The notes under the pieces are model-generated. The model was given only the letters and a program-made list of their open reading frames with translations, searched no databases and was not told the DNA's origin. Positions 49,919 through 59,454 of a stretch of DNA of 64,000 nt are shown in pieces (position 1 is the first letter of the stretch; the number at the start of each line of letters is the position of its first letter). The stretch is from an uncultured Lachnospiraceae bacterium (lineage in GTDB: Bacteria; Bacillota; Clostridia; Lachnospirales; Lachnospiraceae): contig CAKQXY010000003.1 of the NCBI GenBank assembly GCA_934292725.1, positions 1-64,000 of the forward strand, written 5' to 3'. The position numbers were made by a program, and so were the translations under genes.

Positions 49919-51245
49919 ACAATTCTCCAATCAAATCATATTCATCTGAGCCGGTAACAACTGCCTCGGCAAAATCACCGGACATCAGTGCTTCTCCTGA
50001 TTTTATAAAAATGTAACCATCAATGCCTGGCGCATCCATGTAGGTTCGTCCGACATAGGCATGCTCATCTGGAAGATATCCTTCAATCATAACAAGCAGC
50101 TTTTCGCCAACACAGTCTGCCTCAAAATCAAAAGAAATCTCCTGCTGCAGCTCCATGATAGCATCACGTCTTTGCTTTTTGACTTCTTCATCAATCTGAT
50201 CTTCCATCTCGGCAGCCGGTGTTCCTTCCTCTGGTGAATATGGAAAAACACCAAGGCGCTCAAAGCCAACCATGTCCACAAATGAGAGCATCTCTTCAAA
50301 ATCTTCTTGTGTCTCGCCCGGGAAACCAGTAATTAACGTTGTTCTAAGGACAATATCCGGAATCTCTGTACGAAGCATCTCAATTTTATCTAACAGCTCT
50401 TTGCGGTTTGTGCGTCTGCCCATCTTCTTTAAAATGCGGTCAGAGGAATGCTGTATTGGCATATCAAGATAATGACAGATCTTTTTTTCTTCTTTCATTA
50501 CCTGAACAAGCTCTGGCGTAATTTCCTCTGGATAACAATATAAAAGACGGATCCAGACAATGCCCGGGATTGCACACAGACGATGAAGGAGTTCAGGAAG
50601 CATTTTCTTTTTATAGAGATCGATTCCATATACGGTAGTCTCCTGTGCAACAAGAATCAATTCCTTTACGCCTTCTGCTGCAAGTTCTCTTGCCTCTTTT
50701 TCAAGTTCCTCCATCGGTACGCTGACATAAGCACCGCGCACAGATGGAATTACACAATACGTACAGCGCTTATTGCACCCTTCTGCAATCTTTAAATAGG
50801 CATAATGACCGCCTGTTGTCAGCAGTCTCTTTGTCGTGTGACTGTTTAACACACCTGTAGACATCAGATTTCTTGGTCGTTTGCCTTCAAGTGCCTCACG
50901 CACAACATCTGCAATTGTATGCCATGCGCTTATTCCAAGGATTCCATCAAGCTCTGGCAGCTCTTCTAACATTTCATCCTGATAACGCTGTGAAAGACAT
51001 CCCGTTGCGATAAGTGCTTCGAGCTTTCCTTCTGTCTTAAAGCGTGCCAGGTCTAAAATATTTTGGATGCTTTCTTCCTTTGCATCTCCGATAAAGCAGC
51101 AGGTATTTACAATAATTACCTGTGCCTGCGCTTCATCATCTGTAAATGTACATCCCTCATCTGCGAGAATGCCAAGCATTTTCTCAGTATCCACCAGATT
51201 CTTGTCGCAGCCAAGGGATACGATCATTACCTTCTTATTCAGCAT
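49893..51245 (-). CDS. rimO: Ribosomal protein S12 methylthiotransferase RimO
   Basis: This 450-residue radical-SAM enzyme adds a methylthio group to an Asp of ribosomal protein S12. The N-terminal UPF0004 domain has VSLGCDKNLVDTEKMLG with iron-sulfur Cys residues; GCNKRCTYCVIPSVRGAYVS is the radical-SAM CxxxCxxC; the C-terminal TRAM domain contains VGRTYMDAPGIDGYIFIKSG. Start overlaps rpoZ by 11 bases with GGAGA as ribosome site. Confidence 0.97.
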   Translation of the reverse strand: MLNKKVMIVSLGCDKNLVDTEKMLGILADEGCTFTDDEAQAQVIIVNTCCFIGDAKEESIQNILDLARFKTEGKLEALIATGCLSQRYQDEMLEELPELDGILGISAWHTIADVVREALEGKRPRNLMSTGVLNSHTTKRLLTTGGHYAYLKIAEGCNKRCTYCVIPSVRGAYVSVPMEELEKEARELAAEGVKELILVAQETTVYGIDLYKKKMLPELLHRLCAIPGIVWIRLLYCYPEEITPELVQVMKEEKKICHYLDMPIQHSSDRILKKMGRRTNRKELLDKIEMLRTEIPDIVLRTTLITGFPGETQEDFEEMLSFVDMVGFERLGVFPYSPEEGTPAAEMEDQIDEEVKKQRRDAIMELQQEISFDFEADCVGEKLLVMIEGYLPDEHAYVGRTYMDAPGIDGYIFIKSGEALMSGDFAEAVVTGSDEYDLIGELYEEHESAE

Positions 51246-51549
51246 CTTCTGTCTCCGAAGTTTCTGTATCTGTGAAAGAAAGTGGGCTTTCCATAGTGGC
51301 TACTGGTGTGAAATCATCCTCACCTTCCTTTGTAATATGAACCTTTCCCTCACGAATCTCCTCTACTGCGATAGAAAGAGGCTTATAGGTAGAAACATGA
51401 TCAGCAAGCGGCTCCTGTCCGTTTACGATCTGGCGTGCACGCTTTGCAGATGCAATTACAAGTGAATAGCGGCTGTCGATTTCTGGCTCATTCTCGTCAC
51501 GAACCTCATTAAGTGTCTTTAATAACTCATTATAAGATGGATGGATCAT
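51235..51549 (-). CDS. rpoZ: RNA polymerase omega subunit
   Basis: The protein has 104 residues. MIHPSYNELLKTLN leads into the conserved SRYSLVIASAKRARQIVNG, the omega signature that clamps beta-prime. KPLSIAVEEIREGKVHI follows. The acidic tail (TETSETEDAE) is an addition common in Clostridia. The ATG at 51549 with GGAGAATG is preferred; the frame stays open 18 codons upstream. The gmk-rpoZ pairing supports the call. Confidence 0.95.
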   Translation of the reverse strand: MIHPSYNELLKTLNEVRDENEPEIDSRYSLVIASAKRARQIVNGQEPLADHVSTYKPLSIAVEEIREGKVHITKEGEDDFTPVATMESPLSFTDTETSETEDAE

Positions 51550-51610
51550 TTTTTCATTCTCCTTATCATTTTTTATTTGTTTATTGATTATTACAGAAGT
51601 CAAATTATTT

Positions 51611-52228
51611 TTAAAGTGTCTTTAAATCATCTTTGATTGCTGCAACAAACTCTTTGTTAAATTTTACTGCGTGATGTGTGCTCTGCATCAGTTCATCAAG
51701 CTGCTTGACACAGACATCTAAGTCGTCGTTTACAATAATGTAATCATATTGATCCATGTAAACGCCCTCCTCAACGGCACGCTTTAAGCGCTTTTCAATC
51801 AGCTCTTTCGTCTCAGTTCCTCTGGCTGTCAGACGTCTTCTTAATTCAGCTGCAGACGGCGGTGTAATAAAGATAAGAATGGTGTCTGGGTATGTTTTCT
51901 TTACCTGCAAAGCGCCCTGCATCTCAATTTCAAGAATAACATCCTTTCCAGCTGCCAAATTCTCCTCAACAAAGCCAAGCGGTGTGCCATAGCCTTTGTT
52001 TACATAGATTGCACTCTCTAAAAAGTAACCCTCTGCCTGTCTTTTTACAAACTCCTCATGAGAAATGAAATAATACTCTTTTCCGTTTGTTTCGCCATCT
52101 CTTGGTGCTCGGCTTGTGCAGGATATGGAAAGTGCATACTGCTCATTTTTGCAAAGCTGTTTCATCACAGTTCCCTTTCCTGAACCTGAGAAACCGGAAA
52201 CAACAAATAAATTACCTCGTTTACTCAT
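51611..52228 (-). CDS. gmk: Guanylate kinase
   Basis: The protein has 205 residues. It phosphorylates GMP to GDP. Walker A is VVSGFSGSGKGTVMKQL, the GMP-binding region SCTSRAPRDGETNGKEYYFI, and later AELRRRLTARGTE is the lid Arg cluster. The length is normal. It overlaps remA by eight bases and precedes rpoZ, the standard Firmicute order. Confidence 0.97.
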   Translation of the reverse strand: MSKRGNLFVVSGFSGSGKGTVMKQLCKNEQYALSISCTSRAPRDGETNGKEYYFISHEEFVKRQAEGYFLESAIYVNKGYGTPLGFVEENLAAGKDVILEIEMQGALQVKKTYPDTILIFITPPSAAELRRRLTARGTETKELIEKRLKRAVEEGVYMDQYDYIIVNDDLDVCVKQLDELMQSTHHAVKFNKEFVAAIKDDLKTL

Positions 52229-52493
52229 CTTCTTCCTCCTCTTGTAGCTGTGTCTTTCCCACTGTCATATTACATCTGGCGGTAAGCGTCTCTGGTGTGA
52301 GCGCTGAGAGAACCAAATGACCGCTTCCAGTAAGAATGACTGATTTTGTTTTTCTTCCCTGTGTCGCATCAACTGCACTTCCTTTGCTTCTGGCCTCACT
52401 GACCATACGCTTCATTGGTGCAGAATCTGCTCTGCAGATAGATACAATCTGACTGGAATTTATAAAATTGCCAAATCCGATATTTACAAACAT
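52221..52493 (-). CDS. remA: Extracellular matrix regulator RemA (DUF370)
   Basis: The protein has 90 residues. MFVNIGFGNFINSSQIVSIC followed by DSAPMKRMVSEARSKGSAVD is the RemA signature. In Bacillus RemA is a DNA-binding activator of biofilm matrix operons. The tail is acidic (QLQEEEEDE). CAGGAG sets the start at 52493; the frame is open for 20 more codons upstream. It is between yicC and gmk as in Bacillus. Confidence 0.95.
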   Translation of the reverse strand: MFVNIGFGNFINSSQIVSICRADSAPMKRMVSEARSKGSAVDATQGRKTKSVILTGSGHLVLSALTPETLTARCNMTVGKTQLQEEEEDE

Positions 52494-52515
52494 ACAAAAC
52501 TCCTGTAGTGAAACT

Positions 52516-53394
52516 TTATTCGATGTTTTGAACCTGTTCACGTATTTTCTCAATCTCAGTTTTCATGTCGATTGCCACATCTGCAAGTGTTACATCGTTG
52601 ATCTTTGAAAGTGTGGTATTCGCTTCACGATTCATCTCCTGTGCAAGAAAATCAAGTTTTCGTCCAATGCTTCCGCCTGTGCACAACGCTTCCTTCATGT
52701 GGCTGATATGAGTGCGAAGACGAACCATCTCCTCATCCACACAAATCTTGTCAGCATACAGAGTCACTTCCGCTGCAATTCGATTTTCATCAATCACAGA
52801 AGCTTCAATAAACTCTTTTACCTTTTCTGTCAGACGAATGCGGTATTCCTGTACCATCACAGGTGCTCTATCTGTCACCATATCCACTAACGTATCCATG
52901 TGATCTAACTTTAACAGCAGATCCTTTTTTAACTGCTCGCCCTCTGTCTGACGCGCCTGTACCATTGAAGCACAAGCCTGCCTTACTGCCTGTTCTACAT
53001 CTGGCCACAGCTCCTTTGCATCAGTATCCCGCTGCTCCATAGTAAAAACTTCTGGCATACGTGCAAGCTCTGTCAATGTCAGATTATTTTCAAGATTAAA
53101 TGTATCAGCCATCTGCGCCATATGTGCCATATAATCTCTTGCAATATCCTCATGATAGCACAGCACTGTCTGATCATCAGACTCTGTTTCATAGCTGATA
53201 TACATATCCACTTTTCCACGCTGCAGCTGTTCTTTTACAAGACTGCGGATCGCAGTCTCAAAGCAGTTAAAGATCTTTGGCATCTTAATTGAGAGATCAA
53301 GATACCTGTGATTTACTGATTTCATCTCTACGATGATCTTATGCGATTCGCCCGCAAATTCAAAGCGCCCGAATCCTGTCATACTTCGTATCAT
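52516..53394 (-). CDS. YicC family endoribonuclease-like protein
   Basis: The protein has 292 residues. SMTGFGRFEFAGESHKIIVE and VEMKSVNHRYLDLSIKMP are the conserved YicC N-terminus, and GRKLDFLAQEMNREANTTLS with the final KTEIEKIREQVQN the C-terminal DUF1732 helix bundle. Members are linked to RNA cleavage and stationary-phase survival. First gene of the yicC-remA-gmk-rpoZ-rimO-pgsA transcript. Confidence 0.95.
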   Translation of the reverse strand: MIRSMTGFGRFEFAGESHKIIVEMKSVNHRYLDLSIKMPKIFNCFETAIRSLVKEQLQRGKVDMYISYETESDDQTVLCYHEDIARDYMAHMAQMADTFNLENNLTLTELARMPEVFTMEQRDTDAKELWPDVEQAVRQACASMVQARQTEGEQLKKDLLLKLDHMDTLVDMVTDRAPVMVQEYRIRLTEKVKEFIEASVIDENRIAAEVTLYADKICVDEEMVRLRTHISHMKEALCTGGSIGRKLDFLAQEMNREANTTLSKINDVTLADVAIDMKTEIEKIREQVQNIE

Positions 53395-53447
53395 AAATGT
53401 ATTCGCCTTTCCGGCAGCTGCTTTTATCGTGCAGACTACGACTTATT

Positions 53448-53476
53448 ATTATACGCTAATTTAATTCTATCGTCAA
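53448..53476 (-). promoter_or_regulatory. Sigma-A promoter of the yicC-remA-gmk operon
   Basis: TTGACG (53471-53476), 17 bases, TATAAT (53448-53453) on the minus strand, about 55 bases from the yicC start. Confidence 0.75.
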
Positions 53477-53494
53477 CTTGCAATCGAAGAAAGA

Positions 53495-53523
53495 TTGCGT
53501 TTTTTTTTACATTCTGTTATACT
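53495..53523 (+). promoter_or_regulatory. Sigma-A promoter of rqcH
   Basis: TTGCGT (53495-53500), 17 bases including a T run, TATACT (53518-53523), back-to-back with the yicC promoter. The start codon is about 50 bases downstream. Confidence 0.65.
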
Positions 53524-53571
53524 GTCAAATATCAAGGTCCAAGACTGTTTTAGAAAGGTTGATTACTTACT

Positions 53572-55317
53572 ATGGCTTTTGATGGAATTGTAATTTCAAA
53601 TATTGTATCTGAATTAAAGCAAAAATTAACTGGCGGGCGCATCTCCAAAATTGCTCAGCCTGAGCCAGAAGAACTTGTTTTAACAATCAAAAACAAAAAA
53701 GACACCTACCGTCTGTTTCTATCAGCAAATGCAAGTCTTCCGCTGATTTATCTGACGCAGGAGGCAGGGCTTAGCCCGATGACTGCACCTAATTTCTGTA
53801 TGCTTCTTCGTAAGCATATAGGAAATGCCCGCATCACAGATGTCACACAGCCAGGACTAGAGCGAATTGTGCGCTTAGAGCTGGAGCATCTTGACGAACT
53901 TGGCGATCTTCGTCAAAAATCTCTTGTAATTGAGATAATGGGCAAACACAGCAATATAATTTTCTGCGATGGTACAAAGATCGTTGACAGTATCAAGCAT
54001 GTAAGTGCCGCTGTAAGTTCTGTGCGCGAGGTCCTTCCTGGACGAGACTATTTTATTCCAAACACAACAGGCAAAACAAATCCGCTTGCTGCCGACAAGA
54101 CATTTTTTGCTTCTCTGTTTTCTTCTGGAAAAAATATTGCTGCCATACTTTCAGGAAGCTTTACCGGAATCAGCAATGTCAGTGCAGAGGAAATAGTCTA
54201 CCGCAGCGGCCTAGACAGCTCTCTTGCCGCACAAGCATGTACATCAGAAGAACAGACTCGCCTATGGAACGCTTTTTCTGGTGTCATGGATTTAATACGC
54301 ACACAGCAATTTTCTCCATGCATCGCTTATGATGGCAATGAGCCAAAGGAATTTTCTGCATTTTTGCTGACAGGACTAACTGAGTACCGTCTTCAGACTT
54401 TTGACTCAATCAGCGAGGTTTTATATACTTACTATAATTCCCGCAGTGCCATTGCGCGCATGCGCCAAAAATCGGCTGATCTTCGCCATCTTGTTCAAAA
54501 TTTGATTGAGCGTACTGCAAAAAAGGCTGATCTTCAAAGACGACAGCTTTCTGACACCGATAAGCGCGAAAAATACCGCATCTATGGCGAGCTTTTAAAT
54601 GCATATGGCTATGATTGTCCGCCTGATGCAAAATCGTATGAGGTATTTAATTATTATACCGATCAAATGATGACGATCCCACTTGATCCTACAATGACTG
54701 CAAAGGAAAATGCACAGAAATATTTCGAGCGCTACAATAAATTAAAGCGTACTTTTGAAGCACTGTCTACCCTGACAGTTGAGACAGAAAACGAACTTGC
54801 TCATCTCGAATCTATCATGACATCAATTGATATCGCTGCAAGTGATGTAGATCTTGATGAAATTCGCAGAGAGCTTGGAGAAAGCGGTTATATTAAATCG
54901 CATGGTCCAAAAGGTAGAAAGGATAATCGAAGAAAATGTGTTCCTTATCACTATCTCTCTTCTGATGGCTTTGATATCTATGTTGGAAAAAACAACTACC
55001 AGAATGAAGAACTGACCTTTAAGTTTTCACAGGGAAATGATATCTGGATGCATGCCAAAAAAACACCTGGATCTCACGTCATTATTCAGACAAATGGCAA
55101 GGAAGTGCCAGACCGCACCTATGAAGAGGCAGGAAGTCTTGCTGTTTACTATTCCAAGGCAAAGACTGCTCCGAAAGCTGAAGTTGACTACATTGAACGC
55201 AAGTTTGTAAAAAAGCCAGCTGGAGCAAAGCCAGGTTTTGTAATTTACCATACTAATTATTCACTTGTAGCAAGTCCTGATATCAGCAGTCTTAAGCTAA
55301 TCTCAGGAGGCGAGTAA
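53572..55317 (+). CDS. rqcH: Ribosome quality control protein RqcH (NFACT family)
   Basis: The protein has 581 residues. The NFACT-N domain starts MAFDGIVISNIVSELKQKLT, and GGRISKIAQPEPEELVLTIK continues it. A long coiled coil (about 290-420) leads to the NFACT-R domain with DIWMHAKKTPGSHVIIQTNG and YVGKNNYQNEELTFK. RqcH binds stalled 50S subunits and recruits tRNA-Ala to add degradation tails. It is also called fibronectin-binding FbpA. Complete, monocistronic, divergent from yicC. Confidence 0.95.
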   Translation: MAFDGIVISNIVSELKQKLTGGRISKIAQPEPEELVLTIKNKKDTYRLFLSANASLPLIYLTQEAGLSPMTAPNFCMLLRKHIGNARITDVTQPGLERIVRLELEHLDELGDLRQKSLVIEIMGKHSNIIFCDGTKIVDSIKHVSAAVSSVREVLPGRDYFIPNTTGKTNPLAADKTFFASLFSSGKNIAAILSGSFTGISNVSAEEIVYRSGLDSSLAAQACTSEEQTRLWNAFSGVMDLIRTQQFSPCIAYDGNEPKEFSAFLLTGLTEYRLQTFDSISEVLYTYYNSRSAIARMRQKSADLRHLVQNLIERTAKKADLQRRQLSDTDKREKYRIYGELLNAYGYDCPPDAKSYEVFNYYTDQMMTIPLDPTMTAKENAQKYFERYNKLKRTFEALSTLTVETENELAHLESIMTSIDIAASDVDLDEIRRELGESGYIKSHGPKGRKDNRRKCVPYHYLSSDGFDIYVGKNNYQNEELTFKFSQGNDIWMHAKKTPGSHVIIQTNGKEVPDRTYEEAGSLAVYYSKAKTAPKAEVDYIERKFVKKPAGAKPGFVIYHTNYSLVASPDISSLKLISGGE

Positions 55318-55336
55318 ACAGTATCTATCAAAAAAG

Positions 55337-55375
55337 AATGGCAATCATCCTATTTTTAGAATGATTGCCATTTTT
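55337..55375. terminator. Bidirectional terminator between rqcH and glgA
   Basis: AATGGCAATCAT and ATGATTGCCATT form a perfect 12-bp stem with a 12-base loop. TTTTT follows on the plus strand (for rqcH) and CTTTTTTG on the minus strand (for glgA). Confidence 0.85.
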
Positions 55376-55417
55376 GGTCGGTTACACCTTTGCATAAGTT
55401 ATCGTATAGCCAAATAA

Positions 55418-57163
55418 TTATTCTTTTGCTTTTACTGATGTATCCGAAGTTTCTGAAACTTCTAAAGCTTCTTCTGGTGCTTCTTCTGGGGTTTCTGAAA
55501 CTTCCTCTGGCTCTGGTGCTGCTTCTGGAGCTTTATCTGCTTCTACTTCGGCAGTCTCTGTTCTTTCATCTTCTGTCTCGTCTTCAATACCACTAAACTT
55601 ACGAATTGCCTTTTCTTCGGCACGCTTTGCAAGCTCTAAGGCTTTCTCAGCTTCTTTTAATGCAGCCTCTGCAGCTTCTCTCGCCTGCTGTAAACGAATT
55701 GCTTCTTTTCTGCGTGCTTCTTCTTCGATCAGTCCATCATAAAGCTTTTCATACTCTCTTGCAGATGCATCCCATGAGAAATCCTGCTTCATTGCACGAA
55801 GAACCATTTCATTCCATGCCTTGCGGTCATTGAAATAAGTTTTCTTTGCATAACGAATGATAGCAAGCATCTCATGCGCATTGTAGTTAGTAAATGAAAA
55901 TCCTGTTCCTGTTCCATCTACTTCATTATATGGTGTAACGGTATCGCGAAGTCCGCCTGTCTCACGTACAATCGGAAGCGTACCATAGCGAAGACTCATC
56001 AGCTGACTAAGACCACATGGCTCAAACAAAGATGGCATTAAGAATGCATCACAGCTTGCGTAGATACGATGTGACAGTGCCTCAGAGTAGAAAATATTTG
56101 CAGATACACGCTCTGGATATTTTCTGGAGTAATAGGTAAACATATCCTGATATTTGCCCTCTCCTGTTCCAAGAACGACAAGCTGCACATCTTCTGCACA
56201 AATCTGATCAAGAACACACTCAACAAGGTCAAGTCCCTTCTGATCAGTCAGACGTGAAACAATTCCAAGCATGAATGCATCTGGATTTTCCTCAAGACCA
56301 AGTTCCTTTTGCAGTGCTGTCTTATTTGCTGCCTTTGCCTTAATTGCATCCTCTACTGAATAATTAACTGCAATGTCCTTATCTGTCTTTGGATTGTAAA
56401 CATTATAATCAATACCATTTACAATACCGCTAAGCTGCTTAGAACGTGCACGCAAAAGTCCATCTAAACCTTCTCCATAGAACGGCATACGAATCTCGCT
56501 TGCGTAGCTGCGGCTTACTGTAGTGATGCGGTCTGCATAGACAAGTCCGCCCTTTAACAGGTTGCCGTTTCCATATGCCTCAAGCTTGTCACTAGTAAAG
56601 TAATAATCGGACAGACCAGAGAAGCCCTTAATTGTATCCACACTCCATGTACCCTGGAACTTCAGGTTATGAATAGTGAAAATTGTCTTGATGCCCCAGA
56701 AGAATGGATCAGACTGGAAGCTGTCATGCAGATATACTGGAATCAGACCTGTCTGCCAATCATGGCAATGGATAATATCTGGCTTAAATCCGATTAATGG
56801 AAGGATGGAAAGAACTGCCTTTGAGAAGAAGCAGAATTTCTCGATATCCTCGTACATATTTCCATACGGCCATGGTCCGCCAAAATAAAACTCACTGTCC
56901 ACAAAATAGAAATGAACCCCTTCATACTCCATTTCCAAAACACCGACATACTGTGTACGCCAATAAAAATCGGTGTAGAAATGCGTTACATACTTCATCT
57001 GGGAACGCAAAGATTCCTTGATGCATAAGTACTTCGGCATAATTACTCTGACATCATACTCTTCTTTATTAAAATACTTTGGAAGGGAACCTACAACGTC
57101 AGCAAGACCTCCCGTTTTGATAAAAGGTACGCCCTCAGACGCAGCGAAAAGAATTTTTTTCAT
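55418..57163 (-). CDS. glgA: Glycogen synthase GlgA with acidic coiled-coil tail
   Basis: The protein has 581 residues. This GT5 glucosyltransferase extends alpha-1,4-glucan from ADP-glucose. The KTGGLADVVGSLPK loop binds ADP-glucose, NLKFQGTWS and SFMLPSLFEPCGLSQLMSLR-type blocks (here AFLMPSLFEPCG) carry the catalytic Glu, and TGGLRDTVTPYNE ends the core. Normal GlgA stops near residue 477; here about 100 more residues follow: an Ala/Glu/Lys coiled coil (EEARRKEAIRLQQAREAAEA) and a Glu/Pro/Ala-rich tail (EEVSETPEEAPEEALEVSET). The ATG at 57163 with GGAGG upstream was chosen. It lies 155 bases behind spo0A. Confidence 0.93.
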   Translation of the reverse strand: MKKILFAASEGVPFIKTGGLADVVGSLPKYFNKEEYDVRVIMPKYLCIKESLRSQMKYVTHFYTDFYWRTQYVGVLEMEYEGVHFYFVDSEFYFGGPWPYGNMYEDIEKFCFFSKAVLSILPLIGFKPDIIHCHDWQTGLIPVYLHDSFQSDPFFWGIKTIFTIHNLKFQGTWSVDTIKGFSGLSDYYFTSDKLEAYGNGNLLKGGLVYADRITTVSRSYASEIRMPFYGEGLDGLLRARSKQLSGIVNGIDYNVYNPKTDKDIAVNYSVEDAIKAKAANKTALQKELGLEENPDAFMLGIVSRLTDQKGLDLVECVLDQICAEDVQLVVLGTGEGKYQDMFTYYSRKYPERVSANIFYSEALSHRIYASCDAFLMPSLFEPCGLSQLMSLRYGTLPIVRETGGLRDTVTPYNEVDGTGTGFSFTNYNAHEMLAIIRYAKKTYFNDRKAWNEMVLRAMKQDFSWDASAREYEKLYDGLIEEEARRKEAIRLQQAREAAEAALKEAEKALELAKRAEEKAIRKFSGIEDETEDERTETAEVEADKAPEAAPEPEEVSETPEEAPEEALEVSETSDTSVKAKE

Positions 57164-57318
57164 AAACCTCAAACCTCCACTATTTGGTACCAGGACAAAC
57201 AGCCTTTGTCAGCTATTTCATCCATCGTTTTTTCTTAATTATACACGAAAATGCCGAATAATGGAAGCTCTTTTTATACAAAATGCAATACAAATTTTCG
57301 TTGATTGTGTCAATTGCT

Positions 57319-58134
57319 TTAACTTTTAAAAAGATTCAGCTCCAGTCGGATCTTATCAGCAATGAGCGCCACAAATTCTGAATTAGTGGGCTTACCTTTT
57401 CCGGAATTTATCGTATAACCGAATAACGAATATATCGTATCCATCTTGCCGCGGCTCCACGCAACTTCAATCGCATGGCGCAGGGCGCGCTCTACACGGC
57501 TTGGCGTTGTTACATATTTTTTAGCGATTGACGGATACAATGCCTTTGTTATCGAATTTAACAGATCCATATCGTTGACACACATAATAATTGCATCACG
57601 CAAATACTGATATCCCTTAATATGGGCTGGAACACCAATCTCATGAATCACACTAGTGACATACTGTTCCAAACTCTTTCCCTGTCCTCCATAAATAAAT
57701 GCAGGCTCTTTTAGTGACGTACTCTGTGTTAACAGCTGCGGGCGCATATCATAGCCTCGTCTTCCTAACTGCTTCACACGGTTTAACAATGTAAAGTTAT
57801 CAAACGGCTTCATAATATAATACGTAGCGCCAGCAGACATGGCATTTTCTGCCACTGATTCATTCTGAATACCGGAAATTATGATAAAAGATGGCATCGG
57901 ATCCGCATTTTTCTCAGCATGAACCTTATCCATTACACCAAGGCCATCAATTCCCGGCATGACTAAATCAAGCAAAACCACATCTGGCTTCTTATCAAGA
58001 ATCATCTCGTATGCCTGCTCTCCATTTCTGGCTGTTCCCACTACTGTAATATCATCATCTGCTGTTAATACCTCATCCAACATTGTGAGAATTCTTTCAT
58101 TGTCATCTGCAATTGCTACATTTAATTTTGCCAT
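57319..58134 (-). CDS. spo0A: Sporulation transcription factor Spo0A
   Basis: The 271-residue master regulator of sporulation. The receiver domain has acidic residues in VAIADDNERI, phospho-acceptor Asp in VVLLDLVMPGIDG (about residue 53), and Lys in IMKPFDN. The effector domain includes ALRHAIEVAWSRGKMDTIYS followed by LFGYTINSGKGKPTNSEF, the DNA-reading helix. GGATGAGG favours the ATG at 58134. It follows spoIVB, its usual neighbour, and has 0A-like boxes upstream. Confidence 0.98.
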   Translation of the reverse strand: MAKLNVAIADDNERILTMLDEVLTADDDITVVGTARNGEQAYEMILDKKPDVVLLDLVMPGIDGLGVMDKVHAEKNADPMPSFIIISGIQNESVAENAMSAGATYYIMKPFDNFTLLNRVKQLGRRGYDMRPQLLTQSTSLKEPAFIYGGQGKSLEQYVTSVIHEIGVPAHIKGYQYLRDAIIMCVNDMDLLNSITKALYPSIAKKYVTTPSRVERALRHAIEVAWSRGKMDTIYSLFGYTINSGKGKPTNSEFVALIADKIRLELNLFKS

Positions 58135-58196
58135 TTTCCTCATCCTTTCTCTTGCTTTCTGCTAATTGTTCATTCATTTTTACGTTTGTCTTTTTA

Positions 58197-58328
58197 ATCG
58201 ACATGCTCACTATAGCAGTTTTTTCTATTTTCTACAAGAGTAGTCAAGCGCGTATTTCGCGCTCTATAAGACAAAGAACTGTCTTTTCATGTAGATTTAT
58301 GCTTTTGTAATATTCAGGCAATTCGACA
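58197..58328 (-). promoter_or_regulatory. spo0A control region: promoter and 0A boxes
   Basis: On the minus strand a perfect Spo0A box TGTCGAA lies at 58322-58328 and a near match TGTCGAT at 58197-58203. Between them TTGTAG (58232-58237), 17 bases, TATAGT (58209-58214) makes a sigma-A-like promoter about 75 bases before spo0A. The second box sits just downstream of the -10. A stem AAGCGCG/CGCGCTC-like repeat lies at about 58248-58264. Autoregulation is the expected mode in spore formers. Confidence 0.6.
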
Positions 58329-58335
58329 CATCATA

Positions 58336-59406
58336 TCAATGATTCAACATATCTTCTGCATATATTGCATAGCCCTTCGTGGGATCATTGACAAACACAT
58401 GTGTTACTGCGCCAATCATTTTGCCATTTTGAATGAGCGGCGAACCACTCATACCCTGAATAATGCCGCCTGTTTTTTCAAGAAGTACCTTATCTGTGAC
58501 GCAAATCTGAAATCCTCCTGTACTGCCTGGCTGCGTTTTTATAATTTCTACTTCATAATCCTGTGGCTCGCCATTTACTGCACAGCGAAGAAGCGCTTTT
58601 CCACATACAACTTCTTCTTTGTGTGCCGTCTGCATTAATGTTGCTCCTTCTAATTTTTCTTTCATAAAAGCAGATACATTTCCATAAATTCCACAGGCTG
58701 TATTTTCATAGATATTTCCTAAAAAAGTAGATGTATCATAACAGATTATACCGCAGAACGATCCTGGTGTACCGTTTTTGCCACGGATTATCATCTGAAT
58801 CTGTGATTCATATAGACCGCCCTTTCGCACACTAACTCGTTTTCCTGTGTCGCTGTCGTTAATTGGATGACCAAGCGCACCGAAATGACCATCCTCACTT
58901 ATATAGGTCAGCGTACCAATTCCCTGCACATCATCTTTGACCCACACGCCTAGACGATACGTTCCACTTGTATCCTGAATAGGAAGTACAGAAATATCAA
59001 ACGATTCCTGTTCGCGTACAATATGAAGAGTGAGCGGCTGTCCTGCGCATGCTTCCACACTGGAAACCAGCTCTTCTTTCGAGTTGACTGGATTTCCATT
59101 GATCGACGTAATATAATCTCCCTGCTGCAGACTGCCCTCACATGGAGAAGAAAGTGTTTCCAGATTTGTTGGAATCTGCGCCGTTGTCACCACCATAACA
59201 CCTTCTGTTTCCATATAAATTCCAACTGGAAATCCACATGGATATACTTGCGGCATTTGTGCTGTCTTTTGAACAGCCGTATTTTTCATTGCAGTCGCTG
59301 CAACACTTTGAAATGAACCGTGATGTGCACAGCAAACTGCTATGGCTATGGCAAATATAATTGCCACAGCCTTTCGTATTTTGAAGTACGTTATTTTCAT
59401 TTGCAT
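58336..59406 (-). CDS. spoIVB: SpoIVB serine peptidase
   Basis: The protein has 356 residues. It is secreted from the forespore and activates pro-sigma-K processing. The N-terminal membrane/signal helix is AVAIIFAIAIAVCCAHHG, a PDZ domain spans about 75-150 (LQQGDYITSINGNPVNSKEE), and the S55 protease shows GHFGALGHPINDSDTGK (His) and IQGMSGSPLIQNGKMIGAVT (Ser). It ends YAIYAEDMLNH. It lies 48 bases after recN. Confidence 0.96.
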   Translation of the reverse strand: MQMKITYFKIRKAVAIIFAIAIAVCCAHHGSFQSVAATAMKNTAVQKTAQMPQVYPCGFPVGIYMETEGVMVVTTAQIPTNLETLSSPCEGSLQQGDYITSINGNPVNSKEELVSSVEACAGQPLTLHIVREQESFDISVLPIQDTSGTYRLGVWVKDDVQGIGTLTYISEDGHFGALGHPINDSDTGKRVSVRKGGLYESQIQMIIRGKNGTPGSFCGIICYDTSTFLGNIYENTACGIYGNVSAFMKEKLEGATLMQTAHKEEVVCGKALLRCAVNGEPQDYEVEIIKTQPGSTGGFQICVTDKVLLEKTGGIIQGMSGSPLIQNGKMIGAVTHVFVNDPTKGYAIYAEDMLNH

Positions 59407-59454
59407 ACCAACAGCCTTCCTTTCATTTTTCTGCTGTTAGTATGCGTTTGTTTA

